Part shown: one piece after another, positions 34,266-43,629 of the stretch
Position numbering within the stretch: position 1 is the first letter of the stretch
How the letters are laid out: every line of letters begins with the position of its first letter
Origin: Aurantiacibacter sp. MUD61
GTDB taxonomy: Bacteria > Pseudomonadota > Alphaproteobacteria > Sphingomonadales > Sphingomonadaceae
Direction of reading: 5' to 3'
DNA: 64,000 nt
Assembly: GCF_027912455.1 (NCBI RefSeq)
Contig: NZ_CP115446.1
Coordinates: 1 to 64,000, forward strand
Notes under the pieces: generated by a model
The model's input: only the letters and a program-made list of their open reading frames with translations
What the model was told of the DNA's origin: nothing
Database searches by the model: none
Position numbers and translations under genes: made by a program

Positions 34266-34356
34266 GAAGCGTCTTTTAAGGTTGGCCTCTCGAAACTGCC
34301 GTGCCAGCATGCTCACAAAGCTGCACTACGGATTGGAAGAGATGAGGACTTTGCCC

Positions 34357-35343
34357 ATGAAAAGCGGATCATTCGCAACGCGTGCGCTTGCTGCGGCGAG
34401 CCTTGCAGCGCTCCTTGCCGCATGCGCCACTACGCCGGAACCCGTGGCTGTCGCAGAGCCCGACATGCGCAGTTCGGAGCAATTCTTCGCCGCCGCACCG
34501 GATGCCGACTGGCAGGAAATCGCACCAGAGGATTTGCTGGTCATGGAATGGCCGAGCGAGGAAGGCGCTGAGCCAAATCGCGTTGTCATCCGCCTTGCCG
34601 ACATCGGCTTTGGCACGGCATGGACTACGAATGTCCGCGCGATTGCGCGGCAGGGGTACTGGGCCGATGCGGGGATATACCGCGTCATCCCGCCGTTCGT
34701 GGCTCAGTGGGGGATCATCCCACCGAGCGAGCCCGGAACAGAAGAGCCGGACGAGCCTGATTTCCTGCTGGAGCCCGCCCCGGGCAGCTTTATCGCCCCG
34801 CTCGCCGCGAGTGCTTCGCCAGACCAGTGCGAACGTACACCCTCGGGCCCCGCAGGCATTTGCGATGCCTTTGCCCCGGAAGTGCGGCTGGTGGATGGCT
34901 GGGTGATGGGCAGCGATGGGGCAAGCATGTGGCCGATCTTCTGCCGCTCAACCGTCGGTGTGGCGCGCGGAATGGACAATCAGGGCAGCGGCAGCGCGCT
35001 TTATGCCGTTCTCCAGACAGAGCGGCGCAATATGGACCGCAACATCGGCTTTGTCGGCAAGGTGATCGAAGGCATGGATTTGCTGGAGGACCTGCCCGCA
35101 GCGACCGGCCCCGGCGGCGTCTACAGCGATCCGGCGCAGGTGCCGATGCTCACGCGTTACACCCTCGTTTCCGACATGCCGGAGGCCGAAAGACCGCGCT
35201 ATCGGATGCTGCGCACGGGAACGGCGAGCCACGACGCGTGGTTAGCCCGCCTCGTCCAACCCAACCCGTTCTACTCAGTGCGATATGCCGCAGCGGATGT
35301 TTGCGAGAACGTAGTGCCGGTCGTGCCGATCGAGGCGGAGTAA
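34357..35343 (+). CDS. cyclophilin-type peptidyl-prolyl isomerase lipoprotein
   Basis: Protein of 328 residues from MKSGSFATRALAAASLAALL (GAGG 9 bases upstream); an ATG five codons earlier is an alternative. The lipobox is LLAACATT. The later part reads as a diverged cyclophilin: NRVVIRLADIGFGTAWTTNV, FCRSTVGVARGMDNQGSGSA, LYAVLQTERRNMDRNIGFVG, KVIEGMDLLEDLP. It would assist folding of periplasmic proteins. Long insertions and weak conservation around the active site leave catalysis unproven. It follows the leader region with duplicated hairpins. Confidence 0.82.
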   Translation: MKSGSFATRALAAASLAALLAACATTPEPVAVAEPDMRSSEQFFAAAPDADWQEIAPEDLLVMEWPSEEGAEPNRVVIRLADIGFGTAWTTNVRAIARQGYWADAGIYRVIPPFVAQWGIIPPSEPGTEEPDEPDFLLEPAPGSFIAPLAASASPDQCERTPSGPAGICDAFAPEVRLVDGWVMGSDGASMWPIFCRSTVGVARGMDNQGSGSALYAVLQTERRNMDRNIGFVGKVIEGMDLLEDLPAATGPGGVYSDPAQVPMLTRYTLVSDMPEAERPRYRMLRTGTASHDAWLARLVQPNPFYSVRYAAADVCENVVPVVPIEAE

Positions 35344-35409
35344 TCATACGGCGGCGAGAGACGCGACAGGGTGTTGCCCCACGCAGTGACTCGCACTAAT
35401 CGCCATCGC

Positions 35410-36486
35410 ATGCAGTTCAATCGCCTTCCCCACCCCGCTCCTGTCCCCGGCGCCACGCGCGATCAGGCTATCGCCAATCCCGGTTTCGGGACGCTGTTTA
35501 CCGATCACATGATCACCGTCGATTATGACGAGGGCAAAGGCTGGCATTCGCCCACACTCGGCCCGCGCGGCCCTATTTCGCTCGATCCGGCGGCATCGGT
35601 GCTTCATTACGCGCAGGAAATTTTCGAGGGGATGAAGGCCTACAAGCTGCAGGATGGCAGCATGGCGCTGTTCCGGCCTGAGGCCAATGCGGCACGGTTC
35701 AACAAGTCCGCCGCGCGCCTCGCAATGCCGGACTTTCCCGAAGACCTGTTCGTCGAAGCGGTGAAGGAAGTCGTGCTGGCGGATAAGGACTGGTTCCCCA
35801 GCGTAGAGGGCGGCGCGCTCTACATTCGGCCCTTCATGTTCGCGACCGAGGCCTTCCTCGGCGTGCGTCCGGCCAAGCAGTACAAATTCGTAGTGATCCT
35901 CTCGCCCGCCGGGAATTACTTCAAATCGGGCGCGCCTGCGGTTTCGGTCTGGGTCAGCGATTACACGCGCGCGGCCCCGGGCGGCACGGGCGAGGCCAAA
36001 TGCGGTGGGAATTACGCCGCCAGCCTCGTCCCCACCGGGGAAGCCTTCGCCAAGGGGCACGACCAGGTCGTCTTCCTCGACGCGGCAGAGCGCAAGTGGA
36101 TCGAGGAACTGGGCGGCATGAATTTGTTCTTCGTGTTCGACGATGGCCGCATGATCACCCCGCCCCTGCGCGGCACGATCCTGCCCGGCATCACACGCGA
36201 TTCCATTCTGACGCTCGCCCGCGAGCAAGGCCTCGATGTGAGCGAGGAGATGTACTCCATCGACCAGTGGCGCGCGGATGCGGAGAGCGGCAAGCTCGTC
36301 GAGACGATGGCCTGCGGCACGGCAGCTGTTGTGACATCGGTCGGCAAGGTGGCGAGCCATGACGGCGAATTCACGATCGGCTCAGGCGGCCCCGGCCAGC
36401 TGACCGGCACGATCCGCGAAAAACTCGTCGGCATCCAGCGCGGTACCGTCGAAGACACCCACGGCTGGGTGATGAAGATCGACTGA
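35410..36486 (+). CDS. ilvE: branched-chain amino acid aminotransferase
   Basis: PLP enzyme of 358 residues catalysing the last step of valine, leucine and isoleucine synthesis. The start MQFNRLPHPAPVPGATRDQA is typical of the longer BCAT group (type II). The PLP lysine lies in GEAKCGGNYAASL (Lys197); LHYAQEIFEGMKAYK, ALYIRPFMFATE and MACGTAAVVTSVG are conserved blocks. Its stop overlaps the ATG of an AraC-type regulator, so they are likely one operon. Confidence 0.95.
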   Translation: MQFNRLPHPAPVPGATRDQAIANPGFGTLFTDHMITVDYDEGKGWHSPTLGPRGPISLDPAASVLHYAQEIFEGMKAYKLQDGSMALFRPEANAARFNKSAARLAMPDFPEDLFVEAVKEVVLADKDWFPSVEGGALYIRPFMFATEAFLGVRPAKQYKFVVILSPAGNYFKSGAPAVSVWVSDYTRAAPGGTGEAKCGGNYAASLVPTGEAFAKGHDQVVFLDAAERKWIEELGGMNLFFVFDDGRMITPPLRGTILPGITRDSILTLAREQGLDVSEEMYSIDQWRADAESGKLVETMACGTAAVVTSVGKVASHDGEFTIGSGGPGQLTGTIREKLVGIQRGTVEDTHGWVMKID

Positions 36487-37265
36487 TGGCAACTGCGGCC
36501 GGGCACAATCCGGCAACCGGATATTGGGGGCTGCAGGAAGTGGACCGCCGCTGCGGTGATCTCCGTTTCCAGCTGATGGAAGCAAGCGCCCCACCAGAAG
36601 CGGTAGTGGCCCACGGGCACCGAAAGCCGCATGCCGTCTTCGCCTTCAACGGGACTTATATCAGCGCTGCCAATGACGAACGGGAGCCGCTCGCAACGGC
36701 GGCGTTGGTGATCAATCCACCTGATATGTGGCATCGTGATCGCTTCGCCCGTGGCTCGGGCTATTTCCTTGCGATTGACTTGCCTGCCGATATGCCCGGG
36801 ACAGACTGCCCTCGCATCTTACGCGGCGATGAAGTGATTACCGCCTGCTTTGCCATAATAGACAGGTTGCGCGATTCAGAGGTCCTTGCCCTGGAAGAGC
36901 ACGGCCGCGCCATTGTCACCGGCATTTCCGGCACACAGCGCTGCGGATCACGGATCGCGCAGGCTTATGCCGCGATTATGGACAGCCATGCTCCTGAAGA
37001 ACTTACGTTAGCTGACCTTGCTCAACTGGCCGAATGCCATGTGAATTACGTGTCCAGCGCATTTCGCCAGCGTTATGGCGTCTCTGCCGCGCGTCTCTTG
37101 CGCTTGCGACGGATCGAGCGTGCCTGCACTTTGCTGCGTGATGAGAGACAAACGCTTTCAGCCATCGCCCACCAGCTCGGATTTACTGACCAAGCGCATT
37201 TTACACGCGTTTTCACGCGGGAAATGGGCCAACCGCCGGGACAATGGCGCGGATCGATCGCATAG
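36486..37265 (+). CDS. AraC-family transcriptional regulator
   Basis: Protein of 259 residues. The N-terminal 140 residues form a cupin-like sensor (HAVFAFNGTYISAAND, LVINPPDMWHRDRFARGSGY). The C-terminal two-HTH domain (about 165-258) has LTLADLAQLAECHVNYVSSA, FRQRYGVSAARLLRLRRIER and IAHQLGFTDQAHFTRVFTRE. Its ATG overlaps the ilvE stop. The target may be the serine hydrolase gene 65 bases downstream; this is inferred from position only. Confidence 0.87.
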   Translation: MATAAGHNPATGYWGLQEVDRRCGDLRFQLMEASAPPEAVVAHGHRKPHAVFAFNGTYISAANDEREPLATAALVINPPDMWHRDRFARGSGYFLAIDLPADMPGTDCPRILRGDEVITACFAIIDRLRDSEVLALEEHGRAIVTGISGTQRCGSRIAQAYAAIMDSHAPEELTLADLAQLAECHVNYVSSAFRQRYGVSAARLLRLRRIERACTLLRDERQTLSAIAHQLGFTDQAHFTRVFTREMGQPPGQWRGSIA

Positions 37266-37329
37266 CTTTGAAATTTACAATACTGATCAGCCGCCCTTCC
37301 CTAACCCCGCGACGGGACCTAGGAAACGG

Positions 37330-38388
37330 ATGGAACATTCAGTGAGATTTTCTTTTGCAGCAGCTGCAGCAGCCCTCGTCGCGATCATGCCCATGAGCGC
37401 TACCGGACAGGATTTTTCCGCGGTGAGCGAGCGGATCGGATCTGGCGAAGTGGGGCGAACCACCAGCGTGCTCGTCATGCAAGATGGTGCCACCATATTC
37501 GAGGAATATTATGACGATGGTGGCGCAGTCGCACGGCGCAACACGCGATCTGCCACCAAGACGATCACCGCCATGCTCGCTGGCATTGCGATCGATCAGG
37601 GGAGCATTCCCTCGGTCAATGCGCGGGTGCTCGACTTCTTCCCCGATCACACGCCTGCCAATCCCGATCCGCGCAAATCGGCCATGACTGTGGAAGCGCT
37701 GCTCACCATGAGTAGCCCGCTCGAGTGTGATGATTCCAACCCATGGTCGCGTGGCCATGAGGAACGCATGTATACGATCGAGGATTGGCCGGGCTTTTAT
37801 CTCGACCTGCCACCGCGCGGTTTTGCGGCCTGGGCTCAGGGACCGAATAGCGCGCCCTATGGAAGAGCCTTTCAGTATTGCACGGCAGGGACCGCAACAC
37901 TGGGCGCGCTGATCGAGAACGCTACCGGAAGCGAGCTTGAAGATTTCGCGCAGACGCATCTCTTCGATCCGCTCGGCATCACCGGCGCTGAATGGCAGTT
38001 CTCACCGCTCGGCCTGGCGCAAGGCGGTGGTGGTATGGGCCTGACCACGCGCGATCTCGGGGCACTAGGACAGCTGTTCCTGCACGATCAGCAAGGCGTG
38101 CTGCCGGAAGGCTGGGCCAGTGAAATGATGCAGGAGCGCGTCTCAGTTCCCAGTCAGGACGGCACGGGCTATGGCTATCTCACCTGGTTACAAAGCTTTG
38201 CAAATGGCGGGCAGACCTACCGCGCGGCGCTGATGAACGGCAATGGCGGGAACAAGGTGATTGTGGTGCCGGAGCTCAACGCGGTCGCAGTCATCACCAC
38301 AACCAATTACGGCCAGGGACAGGCGCATGGCTGGAGCGAAGCGCTGTTCGAGGACCTGATCCTGCCGCAATTGGCAGGCTCGAACTGA
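37330..38388 (+). CDS. exported serine hydrolase, class C beta-lactamase fold
   Basis: Protein of 352 residues with a signal peptide (about 1-26, SATGQD). The nucleophile motif is SATK (Ser74, Lys77); the second motif reads YCT in AFQYCTAGTATLGALI where YSN is usual, as in aminohexanoate-dimer hydrolases; a late NGNGGNKVIVVPEL segment stands where KTG is found. These point to an esterase or amidase of the beta-lactamase superfamily rather than a true beta-lactamase. AGGAAACGG precedes the ATG. The gene is convergent with the GST gene, 3 bases apart. Confidence 0.82.
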   Translation: MEHSVRFSFAAAAAALVAIMPMSATGQDFSAVSERIGSGEVGRTTSVLVMQDGATIFEEYYDDGGAVARRNTRSATKTITAMLAGIAIDQGSIPSVNARVLDFFPDHTPANPDPRKSAMTVEALLTMSSPLECDDSNPWSRGHEERMYTIEDWPGFYLDLPPRGFAAWAQGPNSAPYGRAFQYCTAGTATLGALIENATGSELEDFAQTHLFDPLGITGAEWQFSPLGLAQGGGGMGLTTRDLGALGQLFLHDQQGVLPEGWASEMMQERVSVPSQDGTGYGYLTWLQSFANGGQTYRAALMNGNGGNKVIVVPELNAVAVITTTNYGQGQAHGWSEALFEDLILPQLAGSN

Positions 38389-38391
38389 TCG

Positions 38392-39021
38392 TCAGAGCGC
38401 CATTGCCACTGGCGCATCGCCCTCCTGCCATGGCTTCTCGCGCTGCATCGCGGTCTTGAACAGGGTGCTTTCCAGATGCCCGGCGAGCCATTGCTGTACA
38501 TGCGGCAGGTCGAGTGCGTCGAACCATTTGCGGTCGTGATTGGCGAACTGGCGGATGAAGGGGAAGATCGCGACATCTGTAATGCCGCGCTGCTCTCCGC
38601 ATAGCTGGCCCTGCCCTGCGATCCGCGCGTCCAGCTTAACCAGGAATTCCTCGCCTCGGCCGCGGTGGGGGAGCGGGTCGCAGTCATCGTAGCGGGTCGG
38701 GTATTTGTAATGGTCGAGCGCGTGTTTGAACGGCCCGTCATTCTCGGCGATCAGCTCCGGATCGTCTCGCTCCAGCCAGCCTTCGGGATCCGTGTGGCCG
38801 AGCGCCCAGCGCATGATGTCGAGGCTTTCTTCCAGAAACGCGCCGTCGCTGTGAACCAGCACAGGCACCGTCGCCTTGGGCGAGACATCGAGCATCGCCT
38901 GCGGCTTGTCCGACAGCTTTACTTCGCGCAATTCGCAGCGAGTCTTGCTCACCACCAGCGCCATGCGCGCGCGCATGGCATAGGGGCAGCGGCGGAAGCT
39001 GTAGAGTGTGCGATCAGCCAT
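38392..39021 (-). CDS. glutathione S-transferase family protein
   Basis: Protein of 209 residues. The thioredoxin-like domain begins [18 protein letters not shown] with a single active-site Cys (Cys12), then [20 protein letters not shown] (about 52-71), the glutathione gamma-glutamyl site. The helical C-terminal domain follows. The CPY-A form resembles glutaredoxin-2/omega-type GSTs. The start overlaps the 3 prime end of trhO by 8 bases, so the two genes are translated in tandem. Confidence 0.87.
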   Translation of the reverse strand: MADRTLYSFRRCPYAMRARMALVVSKTRCELREVKLSDKPQAMLDVSPKATVPVLVHSDGAFLEESLDIMRWALGHTDPEGWLERDDPELIAENDGPFKHALDHYKYPTRYDDCDPLPHRGRGEEFLVKLDARIAGQGQLCGEQRGITDVAIFPFIRQFANHDRKWFDALDLPHVQQWLAGHLESTLFKTAMQREKPWQEGDAPVAMAL

Positions 39022-39976
39022 CAAAATTCTCCTCGCGCCCGACGTGTTCCTCGCCGCGCTCGGCAGCGAGGCGTTCCTGCCGCTGGCGTTCGCGGTAACG
39101 GGCGCGTTGTTCTTCGGTGCGCTCGCCATGGCAGGCCGGGCAGCTGACGCCTTCTTCGTAGAGATCGGACGCTGCATCTTCGGCGCTTACCGGGCGACGG
39201 CAGGCGCGGCAGAGGCCGTATTCGCCCTGCGCGAGGCCATGGCCCACGCTTACCCGCTCATCGAAAACGAAGCACTGGCCGCTCCACATGCTGAGCTCGG
39301 GCGGGATTTCCTCAAGGTATTTGAGGATGCCGCCTTTCAGGTGATAGACCTCGTCCACGCCTTCCTTGTTGAGGAATGCGGTCGATTTCTCACAGCGAAT
39401 GCCGCCGGTGCAATACATGGCGACCTTGGGCTGCTTGCCCTCGCCCAGCAGCCGCTCACGCTCCTTGCGAAACCATTCGGGAAATTCGCGGAAGCTGGCG
39501 GTCTTCGGATCGATCGCGCCGTCGAACTGGCCGATGGCGACCTCATAGTCGTTGCGCGTGTCGATCACGATTGTGTCCGGATCGGCGATGAGCGCGTTCC
39601 ATTCCGCCGGATCGACATAGGTGCCGGCGTGTTGGCGCGGGTCGATATCGGGCTCACCCATAGTCACGATTTCGCGTTTGAGCCGAACCTTCATCCGGTG
39701 AAACGGCATTTCCTGCGCGCCCGAGAATTTCACCTCCAACGCCTCGCATCCGGGCAGACTGCGAATGTGATCGAGCACCGTGGCGATCCCCTCTCGCGAG
39801 CCGGCGATCGTCCCGTTGATCCCCTCGGCGGCAAGCAGCAGCGTGCCTTTCACGCCTTGCGTCTCGCAAACGCTGAGCAGCGGCTCTCGCAGCGCGGCAT
39901 GATCGTCAAACCGCGTAAACTGATAGAGCGCGGCGACACACACGGGAGCGTTGGTAGGAGGATGCGGGATGGCCAT
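39014..39976 (-). CDS. trhO: tRNA uridine(34) hydroxylase TrhO (YceA)
   Basis: Protein of 320 residues with a rhodanese fold. TrhO uses oxygen to hydroxylate uridine 34 of tRNAs, leading to 5-oxyacetyl-type modifications. The active-site segment is [12 protein letters not shown] (Cys189 and Cys195). [10 protein letters not shown] and IDTRNDYEV are conserved. The C-terminus holds four Cys in two CxxC pairs (LCRACRRP and SCPACHG) that look like a zinc site. It is followed by an overlapping GST gene. Confidence 0.9.
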   Translation of the reverse strand: MAIPHPPTNAPVCVAALYQFTRFDDHAALREPLLSVCETQGVKGTLLLAAEGINGTIAGSREGIATVLDHIRSLPGCEALEVKFSGAQEMPFHRMKVRLKREIVTMGEPDIDPRQHAGTYVDPAEWNALIADPDTIVIDTRNDYEVAIGQFDGAIDPKTASFREFPEWFRKERERLLGEGKQPKVAMYCTGGIRCEKSTAFLNKEGVDEVYHLKGGILKYLEEIPPELSMWSGQCFVFDERVSVGHGLAQGEYGLCRACRRPVSAEDAASDLYEEGVSCPACHGERTEEQRARYRERQRQERLAAERGEEHVGREENFDG

Positions 39977-40022
39977 GGGCGGCGCTTTAGCGGCATGCGG
40001 CTAAACGTGCCAGAGGGGGAGA

Positions 40023-41042
40023 TCAGGCAGCGGCCGCCAGCAATTGCCCTGCCTCCGGGCTGTCTTCCAGGAACTGCATAAGCCCGCGCTCATATTCGTT
40101 CAGGAACGGCGTCGCGCGCGGCAATTTTAGCTGTGCGCGCCATTCTTCCTGCCGCGAAACGAGATCGATCACGGCAGGGTGGATATAGCTTTTGCGCGTC
40201 ACGGCAGGAGTATTCCCCAGATGCTCCGCTACGCGCTCCAGCACAGCCTTGATGGTCAGCTTTTCATCGGCCTCCGCCAGCATGCGAAAGGCCATGACGC
40301 TGGCGTGCCATGTGCGGAAATTCTTGGCGGAGAAATTCTCGCCCATGACTTCACGAAGATAGGTATTCACATGGCCCGAATTGACATCCTGCGGTGCGCC
40401 GTCATCGCCGACCCAGGCGAACAATTCCTGCCCGTTCAGATCCTGCATCCGCCGGACCACCCGCGCCAGTGAGCCATCGGACAGCTTCACGTCGCGTTCC
40501 TTGCCGCCCTTGCCGGTGAACCGAAGTCGCAGTGTTTGCCCCGTTACCTCGGCATGGCGATGCTGCAACGTGGTTGCGCCGTAGCTTTTGTTCTCTTTGG
40601 AATAGTGCGTATTCCCCACGCGGATCGCACCCAGATCGAGCAGCTTGACCAGCGCCGCCACAGCCCGGTCCCGCCCCAGCTTGGGTGATCGCATGTCCTT
40701 CTGCACCTTTTCGCGCAGTGCCGGAAGCATCTGGCCAAAGGTCACGCAGCCATCGAACTTCTCACCCTCGCGCCAGGCTCGGAATTCGGGGTGATAGCGA
40801 TATTGCTTGCGCCCTCGCGCATCGTAACCGGTCGCGAGAATATGGCCGTTAGGATTGGTGCAGAACCACGCTTTCACATAAGCAGGCGGCAGGGCAATCG
40901 CATTCAGCCGTTTCTTCTCCAGCCGGTCTTTGATCAGGCCGCCATCGGGCATGTAGTAGGCCCAGCCCTTGCCCGCCCCCTTGCGGGTTATGCCGGGCTG
41001 GGTGTCGTCGACATAGACAATTTTGGGAGGGGCGCTGGCCAT
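40023..41042 (-). CDS. DNA topoisomerase IB
   Basis: Protein of 339 residues of the bacterial/poxvirus-type IB family, which relaxes DNA supercoils through a 3 prime phosphotyrosine. The active-site Tyr lies in TRKSYIHPAVIDLV (Tyr286); the catalytic Arg and Lys are in RVGNTHYSKENKSYGATTLQ and the RLRFTGKGGKERDV block, and FRTWHASVMAF precedes the Tyr. It is a single gene. This enzyme is optional and found in many alphaproteobacteria. Confidence 0.9.
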   Translation of the reverse strand: MASAPPKIVYVDDTQPGITRKGAGKGWAYYMPDGGLIKDRLEKKRLNAIALPPAYVKAWFCTNPNGHILATGYDARGRKQYRYHPEFRAWREGEKFDGCVTFGQMLPALREKVQKDMRSPKLGRDRAVAALVKLLDLGAIRVGNTHYSKENKSYGATTLQHRHAEVTGQTLRLRFTGKGGKERDVKLSDGSLARVVRRMQDLNGQELFAWVGDDGAPQDVNSGHVNTYLREVMGENFSAKNFRTWHASVMAFRMLAEADEKLTIKAVLERVAEHLGNTPAVTRKSYIHPAVIDLVSRQEEWRAQLKLPRATPFLNEYERGLMQFLEDSPEAGQLLAAAA

Positions 41043-41112
41043 CGTGGCAGGATAACGCCCTGATCTGGCACGCGGTTCCTACGCCATCGGTAAAGGTAGC
41101 CTAAAGTCCCGG

Positions 41113-42465
41113 CTAGCTGATGCCCGGCCTTGGCCCCGGCGCCTCGGCCACCTTGGTGACGATTTCCTTCGGTACGACTGCGCGGCGCGGAAACTTTACC
41201 GTCAGCATCAGGCCCAGCCCGATTAGATGCAGGACCAGCACGATCAGGAACATCACCGGCAACCCGCCCAAGCCGTCGGACAAGCTGAATATCCAAGCAC
41301 CCATCGATATGCCGAAATTGCTGCACGCCATGTAGAGCGTGAATTGCGTCGCGGCCACGCGGCTATCGCACAGCCGCATCGAAATCGGTAATGCGGATAC
41401 CGTGATCAGCGTATCGAGCGCGCACCAGGCAAACACGAAACCGCGGAACAGTGACGGATCGCTCCACATGTCCTGCGTCGCGAACATGGTCATGCTGAGA
41501 GCTATGTAGCACACAAAGAACAGGATGGTGGTGGGCTTGGCGCCCAAACGGTCACCCAGCCATCCCCCAAGGGTCAGGCCGAGCACACCCCCGATAAGCT
41601 GCGCCATTCCGACGAGACCGGTTATCGATGCCTCGTCCCAGCCGACTTCGCTTGCCCCGATAACCGGCGTAATCGCGGTGAACATGCCATAATGGAATCC
41701 GCGAACAAGCAGCACCGGAAGCCAAAGCAGGCTGACCGGCAGCAGCAGAGATCGGAACGTGTTCTTGAAGATCGGCCACCACGCGCCGAGTTGTACATCG
41801 AGATTGCGCGGGTGCGTCTTCCCTCCGGTCCAGGGAAGAAGTTTCTCGCCCTCCCGCTCACGCAGCACGATCATGTAGAGTGTGATCAGGCCAATAAATG
41901 CTGCCGATAGCAGATACGCCGCCGCAGGGCCGAGATTGGCGATCACATAGCCGGTGGCTGCCGCCGCGACAGCAATACCAATCGCCTGTCCGCCGAACAT
42001 CATGCCGCTCCCGCGAGCGCGCTCATCCTCTTCCATGATATCGACCGCGAGCCCGTCCACGGCAACGTCCTGGAATGTGGTCGCCATGTTCACGACAAAA
42101 CCGGCGACCCCGAGGAGCAGGATATCGGTCACCTCCGGCTGGACAGCAGCGCAGGCGAACAGCAAGAGGATCATCACCAATTGTGCGCCGATGATCCAGA
42201 TGCGCCTCCTTCCCATCGCAAGGAAGGTGTACCGATCCATGATGAAGCCATTCACCAGCTTGAGGGTCCATGGCAGTGCCGTCAGCGCCATGACCGAGCC
42301 GATTTCAGCAGCGCCCGCACCATTCGCCGCCATCCAGGCGGGAACCGCGAACCAGAACAGCCCGATGGGCACACCTTGTGCAACATAGAGGATGAAAAGT
42401 GTCGCCAGGCGCAAATTGCGGCTGCGCGAAAGGATCCAGCCCGGGCTGGTCGAAAGATCTGTAAT
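41113..42465 (-). CDS. MFS transporter, AmpG-like, uncertain start
   Basis: About 450 residues with twelve hydrophobic segments, starting from RNLRLATLFILYVAQGVPIG. Typical MFS loops are MDRYTFLAMGRRRIWIIG and GGWLGDRLGAKP; the layout resembles AmpG-like permeases. No ATG or GTG lies close before the first membrane helix. The reading frame stays open into the divergent GST gene, so a longer form is possible. An ATT codon at 42465 follows AGGGGGG and is the best-placed start; a TTG at the LRLATLF Leu is another. The substrate is unknown. Confidence 0.78.
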   Translation of the reverse strand: MTDLSTSPGWILSRSRNLRLATLFILYVAQGVPIGLFWFAVPAWMAANGAGAAEIGSVMALTALPWTLKLVNGFIMDRYTFLAMGRRRIWIIGAQLVMILLLFACAAVQPEVTDILLLGVAGFVVNMATTFQDVAVDGLAVDIMEEDERARGSGMMFGGQAIGIAVAAAATGYVIANLGPAAAYLLSAAFIGLITLYMIVLREREGEKLLPWTGGKTHPRNLDVQLGAWWPIFKNTFRSLLLPVSLLWLPVLLVRGFHYGMFTAITPVIGASEVGWDEASITGLVGMAQLIGGVLGLTLGGWLGDRLGAKPTTILFFVCYIALSMTMFATQDMWSDPSLFRGFVFAWCALDTLITVSALPISMRLCDSRVAATQFTLYMACSNFGISMGAWIFSLSDGLGGLPVMFLIVLVLHLIGLGLMLTVKFPRRAVVPKEIVTKVAEAPGPRPGIS

Positions 42466-42636
42466 ACGCGCCCCCCTGCGTATGGAACGCGACCCCGCAA
42501 GGACTATGCGCGCGAACGCTCGCTTATGCAAACGCGCGAAAAGCTGCACTTGGAGCAGCGCAAGAACTGCCTGTTTGTCTTGCTGCGAGATGGCACCATC
42601 TGCGAGATCACACGTTCGCCCGCAAAGGAGCCAATA

Positions 42637-43488
42637 ATGTCCGACCCCACCTACACTCCGCCCAAAGTCTGGAAGCCGACCGAAAGCGGCGGCAAATTTG
42701 CCAATATCAACCGGCCTACCGCTGGCGCACGGCAAGAGAAAGAGCTTCCGCAGGGCGAACATCCCTTCCAGGTCTATTCACTCGCCACGCCCAATGGGGT
42801 GAAAGCGACGGTAATGTTCGAGGAGCTGCTCGAAGCGGGAATTTCGGACGCCGAGTATGACGCATGGCTGATCAATATCGGCGATGGCGACCAGTTCGGC
42901 AGCGGCTTTGTGGATATCAATCCCAATTCCAAAATCCCCGCCCTGCTCGATCGCAGCGGCGAACGCGAAATCCGCGTATTCGAGAGCGGTGCCATCCTCG
43001 TCCACCTCGCAGAGAAGTTCGGCAAGTTTCTCCCCACCGATCACACCCGCGCCGAGGTGCTCAGCTGGCTATTCTGGCAAATGGGCAGCGCGCCGTTCAT
43101 CGGCGGCGGTTTCGGCCATTTTTATGCCTATGCGCCCGAGAAATACGAATATCCGATCAATCGCTATGCCATGGAAACAAAGCGCCTGTTCGATGTCGCG
43201 GACAAGCGGCTCGGCGAAACGCGCTTCCTTGGCGGAGACGATTATACCGTGGCCGATATCGCCACAGCGCCCTGGCTGGTGCCCTTCACCGAAGGCACGA
43301 TTTATGAGGACGCCAAGACTTTCCTCGAAATCGAAAGCTATGAAAACGTGATGCGCTGGGCTGAAGAAATCGCCGCCCGCCCCGGTTTCAAGCGCGGCCG
43401 CGCGGTCAACCGGTCATGGGGAGATGAGGACAAAAGACTCCCCGAACGGCACTCCGCATCCGACTTCGACGGCCTCAATCTCGATTGA
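42637..43488 (+). CDS. yghU: glutathione-dependent disulfide-bond oxidoreductase (YghU-like GST)
   Basis: Protein of 283 residues, nu-class GST related to YghU/YfcG. Features are YTPPKVWKPTESGGKFANIN at the N-terminus, VYSLATPNGVKATVMFEEL, the glutathione site in NPNSKIPALLDR, then IRVFESGAILVHLAEKFGKF and the MGSAPFIGGGFGHFYAYAP block. These proteins reduce disulfides using glutathione. AAAGGAG precedes the ATG. The gene is divergent from the MFS transporter and ends 66 bases before tRNA-Gln. Confidence 0.9.
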   Translation: MSDPTYTPPKVWKPTESGGKFANINRPTAGARQEKELPQGEHPFQVYSLATPNGVKATVMFEELLEAGISDAEYDAWLINIGDGDQFGSGFVDINPNSKIPALLDRSGEREIRVFESGAILVHLAEKFGKFLPTDHTRAEVLSWLFWQMGSAPFIGGGFGHFYAYAPEKYEYPINRYAMETKRLFDVADKRLGETRFLGGDDYTVADIATAPWLVPFTEGTIYEDAKTFLEIESYENVMRWAEEIAARPGFKRGRAVNRSWGDEDKRLPERHSASDFDGLNLD

Positions 43489-43513
43489 CCCGCAAATAGT
43501 GCGCCGCACGGTC

Positions 43514-43541
43514 TTGCACCGCGCGGCCACGCGGTTATATG
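43514..43541 (+). promoter_or_regulatory. possible promoter of tRNA-Gln
   Basis: TTGCAC (43514-43519) and TATATG (43536-43541) with a 16-base spacer lie just before the tRNA. The predicted transcription start would be a few bases upstream of position 1 of the tRNA. The -35 match is modest. Confidence 0.4.
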
Positions 43542-43554
43542 CACGCATCTCTGC

Positions 43555-43629
<75 letters not shown>

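Noticed and set aside
33882..34356. RNase P RNA, SRP RNA or 6S RNA in the gene-free stretch
   Set aside because: The conserved cores of RNase P and SRP RNA are absent, and no 6S-like long central bubble could be drawn.
42466..42762. A 549-residue form of the MFS transporter starting inside the divergent GST gene
   Set aside because: The extra 98 residues lack hydrophobic or conserved sequence and would fully overlap the GST gene start and its ribosome site.
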